This document shows, piece by piece, positions 34,101 to 42,019 of a stretch of DNA of 64,000 nt. The position numbers were made by a program, and so were the translations under genes. The stretch spans positions 57,750,101 to 57,814,100 of the forward strand of contig NC_085051.1 in assembly GCF_963662255.1 (NCBI RefSeq), given 5' to 3'. How positions within the stretch are numbered: the stretch's first letter is position 1; each line of letters begins with the position of its first letter. This stretch comes from Cinclus cinclus (lineage: Eukaryota > Chordata > Aves > Passeriformes > Cinclidae). The notes below the pieces were generated by a model, which was given only the letters and a program-made list of their open reading frames with translations, searched no databases and was not told the DNA's origin.

Positions 34101-37100
34101 AAACAACTCCTCAGACAAGCTAACCCCTGCTAATATTATCACTGTGTATTTTTAATTTCTCCATGACAACTCACAGCTGCAATTACAAAAAAAAACACGG
34201 GCAAAAAAATCAACTATTCATATTTCTTAATGAATAAGCATAACAGATAAAGGATGATTATTCATTTTGCCTTTATGAATTTCCTGAATAAAGGAAATTG
34301 CTCACAGCCAAGAGAATGAGTAGCAGCAACAATGAATAACAGAAGCACTTCAAAGTGCTCATGCCTAGTTAACCTCCTCCCACAATTTTTCGTCCTAGTC
34401 TCAGAAAGACTCCAATCCACCCTGCCCAGTTATTGACCTGAACACATTGGACAGACATAAATAAAATATATATTCCTTCCTTCTTCTGCAGGAGAGATTA
34501 TGGCCATCAAGATCTGATTTAGCCCTCCAATAAACTCCAGCTGCAGTTGATTCATGTTCCCATCAGTTCAAACACCTAACTGGGGCAGACAGCATGTAAT
34601 GCTTTAATATTTTAATTTAATTAATTATTTTAATAGGCTGAAGGTTTCAAAGGTGCTCATATTTCAATATTAGTGTATTTTAAGAGAGATATCTACTTAT
34701 TTTATTTTTCTTTTTCATTATCATATATCTGTAGCTATAACCTCATATACACTTTTTTTAAAAAAAATGTTATTTATTGAACTTGGCCTCCTGTGACCTT
34801 TTCACCTGGAAAACCTTTCTCCAATTTTAATTAACCCAAAGTAGTTTTCCAGCCTGAGTTATTGATCTACACAGTTTCACCCTGCAGAGCACTCTCAGAT
34901 CACCCTACAGGTACATCACCAGCACACTTTTTTCCACACAATTGTACATAAACCTTGAAAAAACAACTACAGTATTTCTCAGCCTATTATCTACTACTGT
35001 GACAGATTAAATTGATTCAATCCAATCAACCAGAGCTGGGGATGGCTGTCCTTTGGATGGGTGCACCTCCTACCATAATAAAGCACAGAGATGGCAAATA
35101 AGTAAGGTTTCAGATGTGGACCTCTCACTTCTCTACAGAACCAAAGCAGCATCTTCCTTTTCAGTCAGATTTTACACTGCTTCTGCTGCTGGCACCCAGG
35201 GAGCTGCTCAAGCTGGAAATCAAGCCAACAGGTCAAGAGTGGCTCCAGATGTCCCCTGCCTGACAGGGATGCTCAGGTAGGGACACCGTGGATGGCTGGT
35301 CGGGGGCTAAATCATGCCAAGGTTTCTCCAGGTTGTGCTCTGGGAAGGGTTTCAAAAAGGGGCTGGATGGAATTAGAGGCTACAAAGCCCCACACCAACT
35401 TGATCCTGAACATTTCCTAAGAGGCACTACTCTGGTTGTGGGACCTAAAGAATGCAGCCACAGGAAGCAGAATCCAACTGTAGCCTGATGCTGGTGGAGC
35501 AACAGAGGATGGAAATGGATGCCTGGATGGGACAAGTCCTCAGCCCCCTGGCTTTAGTCATACCTGGCATCCTAATGGCATTTTAAGAACTTACTCAGGT
35601 GCAAAGAAGGGTCATCCTGAGAGCAGTTACTTCTGACCAAGGCTGGATGAGACTTGTAGCAAGCTGGTCAGGTGGAAAGTGTCCCTGTCCACGGCAGGGG
35701 GGTTGGAATGAGATGATCTTTAAGGTCCCTTCCAACCCAAACCATTCTGTGATTTCTGTATTTCAGGATCTGACACCCAGCAAGGTGTCATGTGCAAGCA
35801 GGCATCAGACTGGATTACAGATGTTGGGTGTGGATAGGAAAGGGAAGCTGGTCCCTGTAAATAATGGTATTGATTTGAACACTAGAGTTCATGGGAATTA
35901 GGATCTCTGGGCACTCAGGCAGGATCCTCCCTGCAGGGCTGCAAAAGCCTCAGCTGCCAAAAGCTGACCTTGGTGATGTTCCCACGCTGAGGAACACCCA
36001 GACTCTGCCAATAACAGATACCACAGCAGCACGGACAGCTTCCACTGGTATCTGCAAATGGACACAAGGCAGGCACAGGCTATTCCCAGCAGGATTGCTT
36101 CCAGCTGAGGACGGTGACAGAGCACAACTCATCTGCTGTCCAATCCTGCTCATAAGTCCAGCAACACCACCCAACCACTGAGCAGTCAGGAAGAAGACTG
36201 CTGCTGGAGCAGATTCTCCGTGCAAAGAGGCTGGTACCCTCCATGGTGACCTGTGCCAGAAACACGCAGAGCAAGTGCAAGCCAAAAACCTAAATGCCTC
36301 AATTAAGGTCAAATGAGCTGCCCAGGCATCTCCCAGGGATGTGACCTCCTCTTTTAGGAAGAGCAAAGTGAAAAGCATTTAGCAGGTAGACTATATTATT
36401 TTTCCATTTCACTTGTATTTCTCCTGGAAACAAAGGGGCTCCTTATGTGCTCTCTGCCTTCGGTTGATATTCACATTGTGCTGTAACATGGCTCCTTTGT
36501 AAAATCAGGGGTTGGGAACAGCATGTTTTTTGGGCAAGCCCCCACACTGGTTTGTAGCATTAACAGATACTGCAATTACAGGGCTGTTTCTGCTGAAATA
36601 CAACGTTCCTCAGTGGACTGGTTCATTCAGCTCCACGGAACTCACGTAGGCAGAAAACCCTTATTTTCTGACCAAGGAGGTGTGTGACTTCTCTATCAGA
36701 TGCTTGCCTATCAAAAGATAAATTTAGAAATTATCTGGGAGGGTGTTAACAACACAACGTGATGAAAAGAAGTGCTGTGAGTGCTGGCTGGGATGGGAGC
36801 CTGGCAGGTCCAGACTGTTCACATCTGAAAAACAGGAACTGGGCAGTCTGGTAAAAGTGCCTGTATGGCACATGGATCTCTGCAGAGTGAATTTAAAAGC
36901 AGATATTACCAATCATTTGATTTGCCTTCTTAAGAGTGATTCATAAGCCAAGGGAGCTTGGTTTTGGGAGAGAGCAGTGGGATGGGGTCAGGAGCTCCAT
37001 GCTCAGCATCTGGCTCTGGATTGACTCTGTAGAAAGGGGTGGCTTGCCCAGAACACAAGGGCTACAGCAAATGTAATTTCTTCCATACACCAACCACATG

Positions 37101-40100
37101 CTTTTCCTTGCAGATATAGAGAAAATGGCTTTGGTCACCATTCAGTGATTCTCAAAATCCTGAAGTCCTTAATGCTGGAACGACCAGGCTGCAAAATAGG
37201 ACAGCTGACCTGCAAGCATGAAATGCAAAGTTTGGCTTTGCAGCTGATCCCCCAGCTGCTACTTAAAAGCCGTGTTGTTTTGCAAAGCCCAAAACCTCAT
37301 ACTTTCTCCTTATTGGATTAGAAACTGGGGGGTGAAATCACATTACTGAAGTGCCTAAGTACAACTGGATATCACAAGCAATGAGTTCCTAACCCAGAGC
37401 TGTTACTGACACACAGCAGTGCTCACACTGATCACACCACCATTCTCCTCACATTTATATGCTCCCTGTTCAGGCAGCATATAAAACAGCCATCATCCCA
37501 GCATGCCAAGAGGAAGGGAAGGCACAGCTCCAAGGGACAGTTATGCATGGAGAATCCTGCCCCAGCACTGCACATTAGGAGCCACAGACCCATCGACCAC
37601 CACGAAGCATTTCAAAGGCAACAGATTTAATGTCTGTGACAGGGGATACCATCTCCTGTCTCCTGATAGCATCCAGAGAGCAGCTCGCATGAAATTCATT
37701 AGTTGCCCTAAGTACAGCAAAAACAAATGCTGTGATAAATCTCATAAGCTGCCAGAGACCTTTTTATTGTTCCTCAGGCTCACAAGTTTCCACTACTTCC
37801 TAAATCAGCAGGGAGGGGATACAGCCGCCTTCCATAAAGCCCAGGCACCACCAGTGGGCAAAGGCCTGCACCCATCCTGAGTCTGGGGGGCTGGGGACAC
37901 TGCACAGCCACTCTCCTCCTGGTGTCACCTCCCCAAATCCCAAATAATTTGTCAGCTGCTGGAGTCTGGCCAGAGGGACCCTCTGGTTTCAGAGGCTAAA
38001 AACGAGCTGCTGCACATCACAGGCAGGATGCGAGGCTGGATGGAGGTTGCTCTAATTTCTTCTGCATCACTAACTCAGAAGTGAAAAGGCTGTGAAGCCC
38101 CATCAGGAGCAGGAAATGGAATTTCCTCGAAGCCTGGGGAAGACAAGCATTGAGGAACGTCTGGGACAGCAGCTCCTCTGAACCCATCCCTCCACCAGCA
38201 GGGATGCAGACTGGGAGCAGGGGGTGGGATCAGGGAGAGGCACAGTCTTGTGGTTCAGGGGCAAGCAAAGCCACACCAGACTCAGCAGCTCCTCTGAGGA
38301 GTCACTGGAGCATCACTCTCACTCTGCAGAGACGGAGACGTGCCAGTGTGACCCACCCCACTGTGAAGAGAGCCAGTGAGGGGTCCTGGGTCGTGCAGGG
38401 GCTCCTTCTATCTGCTCCAAACCGAGCCATCCCAGCCCCCTGCCCAGTGCACACACCACACACAGAGCGTTTCATTACAAGCCTCAGAGTGACAAGGAGT
38501 GTTAAGCAGATATAAAGGACATCAGTCATTCACCCATCTGGTGGAAAGTCTAGCTGCTGGCGGAAAACAGAGAGGATTGTTATGGCAAGATCTACCATAT
38601 GGCACCATTATGTGGAGCTTTGCAAGTGCTTTCTCTGAGTGTGCAAGCAAGATTTCAGCCTTTGAAGAAATGCTGTATTGTTAGGCTGGATACGTAGAGC
38701 CTCTTGAAAGAAGCTGTGGCAGATGGCACAGCTTTGTTCTCTTGGTTCGCAGGCAGTTTGCGCAACCCCAGATTTCCTCCTCTCTGGGGCACAGCGATCA
38801 GTGATCCTCCTGATGTGTCCTACGGGAGGATTGATGGCTCCTGAAACTCCTTAAATCCAATGGATGCTGCCTGGCAGGTACCACACCTCTGCAGGAGCCT
38901 CAGGAAGCGAACACCACCCACCCAAAGCCAGCAGGACACAGCGGTGCTGATGCACAGAAAGCTGCACAAAATCATAAAGCTCCCAGGCAAAGGAGCTGCA
39001 AATCAGTAAATCTTGCAGAAATACTTTGCTTTTGTTTGTGTCTCTCTGCCAGCACCTGCTCCTCCCTGGGTGGCTGAGCCTGTCCAGAGCCCTGGCAGGA
39101 CAGGGGACAAAGAAAAGCCTTTCAGACAGAGCCGGTGCCTGCTTGAGCGACATCCCAACAATGCTCCAACAAAACACATTCAGACCAGGCTGGGGAGAGG
39201 CACAGAAAGGAAAAAGGTTCCTCTGGCAGGAAGCAGTGATCAGTCATTGACCACAACAACAACATCTGCATCTGCCCTTAGCCAGGGAAAAGCCCCTGAC
39301 TGCTGTATATGGCTGGCTGGGACAGGGAGCATTGTCCCTGCAGTCTGGGATGGAAATCAGGCATTTCTTATTGCTGAAATTGAAATTTGTGCCCAAGTGA
39401 AAAAGAAAAAAAAAGAATAAAAAATCCCATTTCCCTGCTGTTCCTAATGCAACTAAGTGAAAAACACTTGCACAGACACAGAATAAACCCCTAACTATTT
39501 ATCTATTCTATTTACCTATCCTAATTAAAATTCAAAGTGTCCATCTAACACAAAACAGGCCAAAAAACAGACACTGGGAGAGCAGCCCAAGCCTTTAGCT
39601 GACCTTGAAGTCACAGCTGCTCCACATCCCTCTGCAGCTCAGGCCCTCATCTCCTCTGCTGCTGGCACGGGACAATCACCAATTTCTCACACTATGGATG
39701 TTTCTTGCCTCAGATCAACAAGGCACACTTAAAATCACACAAAGCCTAGGGAATATTTTGCAGGATGGTTCCAAAAAGAAAGGGACTTTGCCCTTCAGTG
39801 TAAGCAGCAGGCTGGGATCTGTGGAGCAGAGATTCCACTCTGTTGTTTGTGTCTGTGGGAGGACTGCCCATGCCAAGGGACCAAACCTACTGCTGCAATG
39901 TTCCCAGAGATACCCCCCATCCCAGACCTGAAATCCTCCATCCCTCCCATTCTGATCCCTGATGCAAACAAGTGGGGCAGAAAAGTCATGATTAAGCTGC
40001 AAGAGAAGAGTTGGCTAAAGACCAACTCCAGCTGGCAAAGCCTCCAGATCCCCTCCAACTCCTTTAACTTCCCTCAACCCAATGGGCTGAGACAGCCAAG

Positions 40101-41978
40101 GACTTTGGAGGGAGCCTTAGTCCCACAGAGCAGGCACAAGCCATCCCACCCAGGAGGGCCAAGCACGATGGCTTTGGGCTCCTGCAGGCGTAAAGATCAG
40201 CCCAGCACCTCTGAGTGCTTTTTCTGTCTCCCTTCCAAATGTTACACAGTGGGTTTGTACAGGAACAGTGGGATGCTTTCCAAACCATTTAACTAATGCT
40301 GAAATTTAATACCCGACACCAACAGGTTACAGAGAGCAAGAAGGAGCCGTTGTAAGGACGGGGTGTGGGGGATTTGCAACTTCACTCCCCTGAATGGGAA
40401 TCTGCCTGCTTGTGCCCACAGGGCAGAGCTGGGCTTCCCCCTCCCTCCTACCTAGTGCCAGCTTGGGTTGAGATCTTCCTGATGGGTTTTTTGGGGAGCC
40501 AGAGGGTTGCAGCTGCCTGTACAGGAGCACAGTGGGCACACATTGTCCCCTTCCCTGCATGACTTCAGTCCCCAGGGAGCCAGTGTGGCTCCTGCTGCCA
40601 GCACACCCTGGAGCAGCAGCTGCCTCCAGGCCTTCTTCTCACCCTTGGCTGGGGAAAAATAACTAAAAATCTCAACAGCACGGAGAAGGGCTGGGGAGCA
40701 GAAGGGCCACACCAGGGTGTGCCCCAGGCTGGACTGGCTCCTGCCTTGCTGCACACAGAGGTTCCCTGTGGACTGCCACTGCGCAAAGCATCTGGATGAG
40801 TTTGGAAGTGGACAGGTTTTGAAAATCCCAGGCTGAGATGAGGTGCACAGGCTCGGTGGGGCTCCAGCAAACGAGCCTCCAGAGATGCCCCCTTCATCCC
40901 AACAAGCCTTTGGCTGGGGCATGGGGAAAGTGATCCATCCACAGGAAAAAATTTTCCCAGGAAAACCTGATCTGGCCAAGTTATCAGTGGAGAATAAATT
41001 AGGACAGAGACAGCCACTTCTCCTGAACAAACCCAACCTGACCAGAAGAGTCCTGCTGCAGGGACACTTCATCCCCACTGTGCTGTGTTGGTGTCCTGGT
41101 CTGCCACATCCTACCCTTGGAGAAGGATGTCTTGGCAAAACCAGCTTTTAGAACACAACCTGGAGCTTTCCTCTACCAAGAGGCCTGGCTGAACAGGTCC
41201 ATGCCTATCATCTAATGGCATGTGCTATACCTTGAGGTGTGTCTGACCAGTGTCACAATTCCCAGTTCCCTCTATGCATCCAAGCACTGCAGAAAAACCT
41301 CATTTCACTGCTGAATGAACTCAAAGTAGAACACCGTCCAAAATACCACACCAAAGTGTTTCTGCCTAGAAGAAATTAAAGCTTTTTTTGGCCGCCAATT
41401 TTTTTCTTAATCCATGTTTTTCCAAGTTTTGTAACCAAGGGATAAAGAAATAATAGCCTGACTTTCCAAATCTCAGTGTAGCCCACACCTGACAATTTCC
41501 GTGAAGCTGAGCGCCCAGCAAGTAAAGTCACTTTGCACCTATAGGGAACATCCCACTTTGCCAGCTTGGACCCAACACCCTGCTATAAGAAATTAAGAAT
41601 TTCCAATGAGAGAGACCACTCCAAACTGGCAGGACTTCAGGGAAGAGCTCAGGGTTCAACAACAGCAGCCTCCCTTCACACCAACATTTGCCTGAAAACT
41701 GAAAACCAAGGCTGGGGAGAATGCAAAGAGGGGGTTGAGGGGAAGGAGGGAGAAACCCCAAAAGTAGAACTGAAATTAAGGAGTATCCTACTCACCACCA
41801 GCTCGGTGAACATGGCATCCAGCTCCTCCACCGGGGGCATGGGCAGCGAGGGCTCCATGGTCTGCAGGGCGAAGCTGCTGTCATTGCGCAGCCGGTACGT
41901 GATCTCGGGGTGGTCGCTGCTGCGGAAGCAGCAGAAGATGAAGGAGATCCCCCGGCCGCTCCTCTTCCTCGGGGCCAT
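1010..41978 (-). CDS. DAAM1: DAAM1 formin, joined CDS of 18 exons, 3' part outside window
   Basis: This entry spans the whole visible coding part; each exon is listed separately. DAAM1 is a cytoplasmic diaphanous-related formin. It links Wnt/Dishevelled and Rho signalling to nucleation and elongation of unbranched actin filaments in planar cell polarity. The 18 exons join in frame to 766 complete codons plus two bases, against about 1,080 residues for vertebrate DAAM1, so the rest of FH2 and the DAD tail lie off the low-coordinate end. Domains in order are GBD/FH3 (about 45-420), coiled coil (about 437-520), FH1 (about 525-600) and the FH2 lasso, linker and first knob helices. DAAM2 was considered, but the N-terminus ([19 protein letters not shown]) and the FH1 spacing match DAAM1. 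Confidence 0.97.
1905..1989 (-). CDS. DAAM1: DAAM1 coding exon 17, FH2 (residues 703-731)
   Basis: The exon is 85 nt, from acceptor CCTCCCAG|GCTG to donor GAACAG|GTGGGC. It completes arginine 703 and encodes [20 protein letters not shown] then LPKDMLEQ, helices of the FH2 knob. The donor is somewhat weak, with GTGGGC rather than GTRAGT. Confidence 0.97.
2595..2630. repeat. Composite homopolymer T22 then G14
   Basis: There are twenty-two T followed directly by fourteen G on the plus strand, inside a DAAM1 intron. Length may be unreliable because of homopolymer sequencing error. Confidence 0.9.
4149..4166. repeat. A18 homopolymer
   Basis: This is an uninterrupted run of A in the intron between coding exons 16 and 17. 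Confidence 0.9.
6872..6899. repeat. C28 homopolymer
   Basis: Twenty-eight consecutive C stand on the plus strand (G28 on the transcribed-sense minus strand), about 180 nt downstream of coding exon 16. Such long pure G/C runs are rare and prone to length error. Confidence 0.9.
7076..7179 (-). CDS. DAAM1: DAAM1 coding exon 16, FH2 linker and first knob helix (residues 669-702 plus two bases)
   Basis: The exon is 104 nt, from acceptor CTCATAG|AAGGAAG to donor TCCAG|GTATGG. It encodes [20 protein letters not shown] then [14 protein letters not shown] and AG of a split arginine. The [12 protein letters not shown] segment is the classic FH2 start-of-knob motif. Its isoleucine (about residue 699 here) corresponds to the actin-contacting Ile called I698 in mammalian DAAM1 and I1431 in yeast Bni1. 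Numbering is from my own exon join. Confidence 0.96.
8489..8518 (-). CDS. DAAM1: DAAM1 coding exon 15, 30-nt microexon in FH2 linker (residues 659-668)
   Basis: The exon is exactly 30 nt, from acceptor ATGGCTGTAG|GAC to donor AGACAG|GTAAGTGAG. It is phase 0 at both ends and encodes [10 protein letters not shown]. It falls between the lasso helix ending YQRQQ and the linker starting KEDAIDD, so it can be skipped without a frame change. From memory, mammalian DAAM1 has a similar ten-residue segment (DFFVNSNSKQ) here that is alternatively spliced with neural bias. Upstream, the acceptor has a weak pyrimidine tract broken by several TGC motifs, while the donor is near consensus. Confidence 0.92.
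10886..11030 (-). mobile_element. CR1 LINE 3' fragment
   Basis: The sequence runs CACAGAATGGCTGGGGCTGC, GATCCTCTAGTCCAACCCCC, then CATTCCACTCGACCAGGCTG. This is the reverse-complement CR1 3' end lying in the intron upstream of the microexon. Confidence 0.85.
12342..12380. repeat. T17 - (GT)n - T tract
   Basis: A run of 17 T is followed by about eight GT dinucleotides and a second short T run. On the minus strand this is an A/CA-rich tract about 235 nt downstream of coding exon 14. Confidence 0.9.
12614..12721 (-). CDS. DAAM1: DAAM1 coding exon 14, FH2 lasso (residues 623-658)
   Basis: The exon is 108 nt, phase 0 at both ends, from acceptor CTTGTAG|AAC to donor CAGCAG|GTAACA. It encodes [20 protein letters not shown] then [19 protein letters not shown] supplies the second conserved lasso tryptophan (about 630), which in FH2 dimers inserts into the partner's post. 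The next exon in line is the 30-nt microexon 4.1 kb away. Confidence 0.97.
12827..13132 (-). CDS. DAAM1: DAAM1 coding exon 13, FH1 and start of FH2 (residues 521-622)
   Basis: The exon is 306 nt, phase 0 at both ends, from acceptor CTCCCAG|AGG to donor CCAGAG|GTAAGC. It encodes the FH1 domain, with several runs of 5-10 prolines separated by GV, GG and LP. These bind profilin-actin and some SH3/WW partners. After FH1 comes [20 protein letters not shown], the start of the FH2 lasso, with the conserved lasso tryptophan at about residue 617. The coding strand is extremely C-rich. Proline codons are mixed (CCA, CCT, CCC), so this is not a pure trinucleotide repeat. Confidence 0.97.
12939..13041 (+). 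other. G-quadruplex-prone strand opposite FH1
   Basis: The plus strand, the template for DAAM1 transcription, carries many closely spaced runs of three to five G with loops of one to seven bases. They arise from the proline codons of FH1 on the other strand. This meets the usual sequence rule for quadruplex formation; formation in cells is inferred only. Confidence 0.6.
13465..13652 (-). CDS. DAAM1: DAAM1 coding exon 12, coiled coil (residues 458-520)
   Basis: The exon is 188 nt, from acceptor CTGTTGCAG|AGCAC to donor AGCAGG|GTGAGA. It encodes a long Lys/Glu/Gln-rich coiled coil: [20 protein letters not shown], then [20 protein letters not shown], then [19 protein letters not shown]. Leu, Met and Val fall at heptad spacing. 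This helix joins the regulatory half to the actin-assembling half of the protein. Confidence 0.97.
13989..14047 (-). CDS. DAAM1: DAAM1 coding exon 11, start of coiled coil (residues 438-457)
   Basis: The exon is 59 nt, from acceptor CCTTTTAG|GTTAGTC to donor AAAAG|GTGAGTG. It encodes [19 protein letters not shown], the first heptads of the charged coiled coil that precedes FH1. Both its first and last codons are split with the neighbouring exons, and both reconstruct correctly (Met438 and Glu458). Confidence 0.96.
14399..14537 (-). CDS. DAAM1: DAAM1 coding exon 10 (residues 392-437 plus two bases)
   Basis: The exon is 139 nt, from acceptor CCCTGCAG|ATAAAAG to donor CGAAT|GTAGGTGC. It completes Tyr392 and encodes [20 protein letters not shown] then [20 protein letters not shown] and KNVVR. 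It ends with AT of a split methionine completed by G of the next exon. This is the last FH3 segment before the coiled coil. Confidence 0.96.
14643..14760 (-). CDS. DAAM1: DAAM1 coding exon 9 (residues 353-391 plus one base)
   Basis: The exon is 118 nt, from acceptor CCTACAG|GTC to donor ATGCCTT|GTGAGT. It encodes [20 protein letters not shown] then [19 protein letters not shown] and the first base of a split tyrosine. It belongs to the FH3 end region. The following intron is only 105 nt. Confidence 0.97.
15095..15161 (-). CDS. DAAM1: DAAM1 coding exon 8 (residues 330-352)
   Basis: The exon is 67 nt, from acceptor TTCCTCAG|GCAC to donor GAACTG|GTGAGT. It completes arginine 330 and encodes [20 protein letters not shown] then EL, within the FH3 C-terminal helices. 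It ends in phase 0. Confidence 0.97.
15615..15718 (-). CDS. DAAM1: DAAM1 coding exon 7 (residues 296-329 plus two bases)
   Basis: The exon is 104 nt, from acceptor CCTTGCAG|GAA to donor GACCG|GTGAGT, ending in phase 2. It encodes [20 protein letters not shown] then [14 protein letters not shown]. The [10 protein letters not shown] pattern is the diaphanous-family FH3 signature of the helix that reads 'R-EF-LGL' in other formins. Confidence 0.97.
15829..15939 (-). CDS. DAAM1: DAAM1 coding exon 6 (residues 259-295)
   Basis: The exon is 111 nt, phase 0 at both ends, with acceptor TTGGCAG|ACG and donor GGCGTG|GTGAGC. It encodes [20 protein letters not shown] then [17 protein letters not shown], an FH3 helical segment leading into the dimerisation part of the domain. 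The intron after it is only 110 nt. Confidence 0.97.
16154..16172. repeat. T19 homopolymer
   Basis: This is a run of T in the intron between coding exons 5 and 6. Confidence 0.9.
16358..16691 (-). CDS. DAAM1: DAAM1 coding exon 5, FH3 armadillo core (residues 147-258)
   Basis: This is the largest coding exon here (334 nt), entered in phase 2 with the last base of a split arginine and ending phase 0 at TTTCAG|GTAGGT. It encodes the armadillo-repeat-like core of FH3 (DID), which folds back on the C-terminal DAD to keep the formin inactive. Recognisable segments include [54 protein letters not shown] and the exit [28 protein letters not shown] shows Leu where mammalian DAAM1, from memory, has Gln and Ser. 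Confidence 0.97.
18430..18431 (-). other. DAAM1: Non-canonical GC splice donor of DAAM1 coding exon 4
   Basis: On the minus strand the junction reads ATGAG|GCAATT. The exon ends in AG and position +2 is C, with A at +3 and +4. The partner acceptor at 16,692-16,693 reads CTGGCAG|GTTTGTG. No GT is present at the exon end that would keep arginine 147 and the downstream frame. GC-AG introns are a minor spliced class and usually carry a strong exon-side AG, as here. A single-base assembly error or a polymorphism is the alternative. Confidence 0.8.
18432..18526 (-). CDS. DAAM1: DAAM1 coding exon 4 (residues 116-146 plus two bases)
   Basis: The exon is 95 nt, with acceptor TTTCACAG|AGA, and encodes [20 protein letters not shown] then [11 protein letters not shown] plus AG of a split arginine codon. 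The highly charged helix [10 protein letters not shown] is typical of DAAM1 at this point. The exon must end at CCAATGAG because the next exon supplies GTTTGTGACC. The intron therefore starts with GC rather than GT (see the donor entry at 18,430). Confidence 0.96.
19438..19572 (+). mobile_element. CR1 LINE 3' fragment
   Basis: The sequence runs TGGAAGTGTTCAAGGCCAGG, then GGAGCAACCTGGTCTGGTGG, then TTTAAGGTCCCTTCCCACCC and ends near GGTTCTGTGACTG. This is a plus-strand CR1 3' end in the intron between coding exons 3 and 4. Confidence 0.9.
19755..19826 (-). CDS. DAAM1: DAAM1 coding exon 3 (residues 92-115)
   Basis: The exon is 72 nt, phase 0 at both ends, with acceptor CTGCCAG|GAC and donor GCTGCT|GTGAGT. 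It encodes [20 protein letters not shown] then SMAA, continuing the GTPase-binding/FH3 region directly after CSKKK of the previous exon. It sits 1.2 kb before coding exon 4 and 8.7 kb after coding exon 2. Confidence 0.97.
23600..23880 (+). mobile_element. CR1 LINE 3' fragment, about 280 nt
   Basis: CR1 landmarks appear in order on the plus strand: GGCCTCAGGTTGTGCCACAG, TTAGGAAAAATTTCTTCACT, GGCTGCCCAGGGAGTGGTGG, and the terminal CCAACCTTAACAATTCTATG. Confidence 0.9.
27910..28205 (-). mobile_element. CR1 LINE 3' fragment, about 295 nt
   Basis: The plus strand shows the reverse-complement CR1 end: AGAATGGTTTGGGTTGGTAG, GACCAGGTTGCTCCAAAAGC, CTTCCAGGGATGAGGCATCC, and further upstream CTTCTTCCTTTTATCTAACC. 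It lies about 315 nt from coding exon 2. Confidence 0.9.
28520..28609 (-). CDS. DAAM1: DAAM1 coding exon 2 (residues 62-91)
   Basis: The exon is 90 nt, phase 0 at both ends, between the acceptor TTTCCAG|GAT and the donor AAA|GTAAGAG. It encodes 30 residues ([20 protein letters not shown] continuing to CSKKK), part of the GTPase-binding segment that receives activated Rho in DAAM formins. The long open frame running through it (28,136-28,789) is chance read-through into intron on both sides. Confidence 0.97.
30501..30630 (-). mobile_element. CR1 LINE 3' fragment
   Basis: The sequence runs CACAGAATGGTTTGGGTTGG, ATATCATCTAGTTCCAACAC, then CAACCTGGCCTTGAACACTT. This is a minus-strand CR1 3' end in the 13.2-kb intron. 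Confidence 0.9.
33073..33215 (-). mobile_element. Degraded CR1 LINE 3' fragment
   Basis: The recognisable parts are CAAGCTGCTCCAGGTGCCAT, CCAACCTGGCTTTAAAACTT and CCAGGGATGAGGCATCCACA. The 3' end is more diverged than in the other copies, so this insertion may be older. Confidence 0.8.
33224..33275. repeat. AT/CATA microsatellite
   Basis: Tandem CATA/TATG units grade into a pure (AT)n run and then CACACA. The tract directly follows a degraded CR1 fragment. Confidence 0.8.
35640..35765 (+). mobile_element. CR1 LINE 3' fragment
   Basis: The plus-strand 3' terminus reads GGTTGGAATGAGATGATCTT, then TAAGGTCCCTTCCAACCCAA and ACCATTCTGTGATTTCTGT. This is close to the CR1 consensus, suggesting a relatively young copy. 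Confidence 0.9.
41796..41978 (-). CDS. DAAM1: DAAM1 coding exon 1 (start codon, residues 1-61)
   Basis: The exon encodes the basic N-terminus [18 protein letters not shown] and then the start of the GTPase-binding region, ending [14 protein letters not shown]. It ends in phase 0 at the donor GTG|GTGAGTAG. The start is chosen by the strong Kozak context and by identity with the known DAAM1 N-terminus. A 13.2-kb intron follows. The surrounding 300 bases are clearly richer in CpG than the rest of the window. Confidence 0.97.
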
Positions 41979-42019
41979 GGCCACAATCCTCTGCGTGCCT
42001 CCCTGCTGGGCACTAGATC
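41979..42019 (-). other. DAAM1: DAAM1 5' UTR part of the start-codon exon
   Basis: On the minus strand a pyrimidine-rich tract ending in CCCCGCAG directly precedes GATCTAGTGCCC. This gives a good splice acceptor 41 bases before the ATG. At least one upstream non-coding exon is therefore expected beyond this point. The start context GTGGCCATGG has a purine at -3 and G at +4, which is a strong Kozak match. Confidence 0.85.

Larger units (their letters stand above)
28610..41795 (-). other. DAAM1: DAAM1 intron after coding exon 1 (13.2 kb)
   Basis: This is the largest intron bounded on both sides. It contains three clear CR1 fragments (near 30.5, 33.1 and 35.7 kb), an AT dinucleotide tract near 33.25 kb and a repeat-free AT-rich block at 34.1-34.8 kb. 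A CpG-bearing candidate regulatory block lies at 29.1-29.5 kb. No additional coding exon was recognised. Confidence 0.9.

Noticed and set aside
40452..41138. A 228-codon minus-strand open frame in the first bounded intron
   Set aside because: Composition is typical of random translation (Cys, Pro, Trp, Ser rich), there is no family similarity, and it lies between DAAM1 coding exons 1 and 2 without matching flanking phases.
1010..41978. Assignment to DAAM2 instead of DAAM1
   Set aside because: DAAM2 has a different N-terminus and FH1 and lacks the SFIFCCFR...HPEITYRL segment; all the exons agree with DAAM1.
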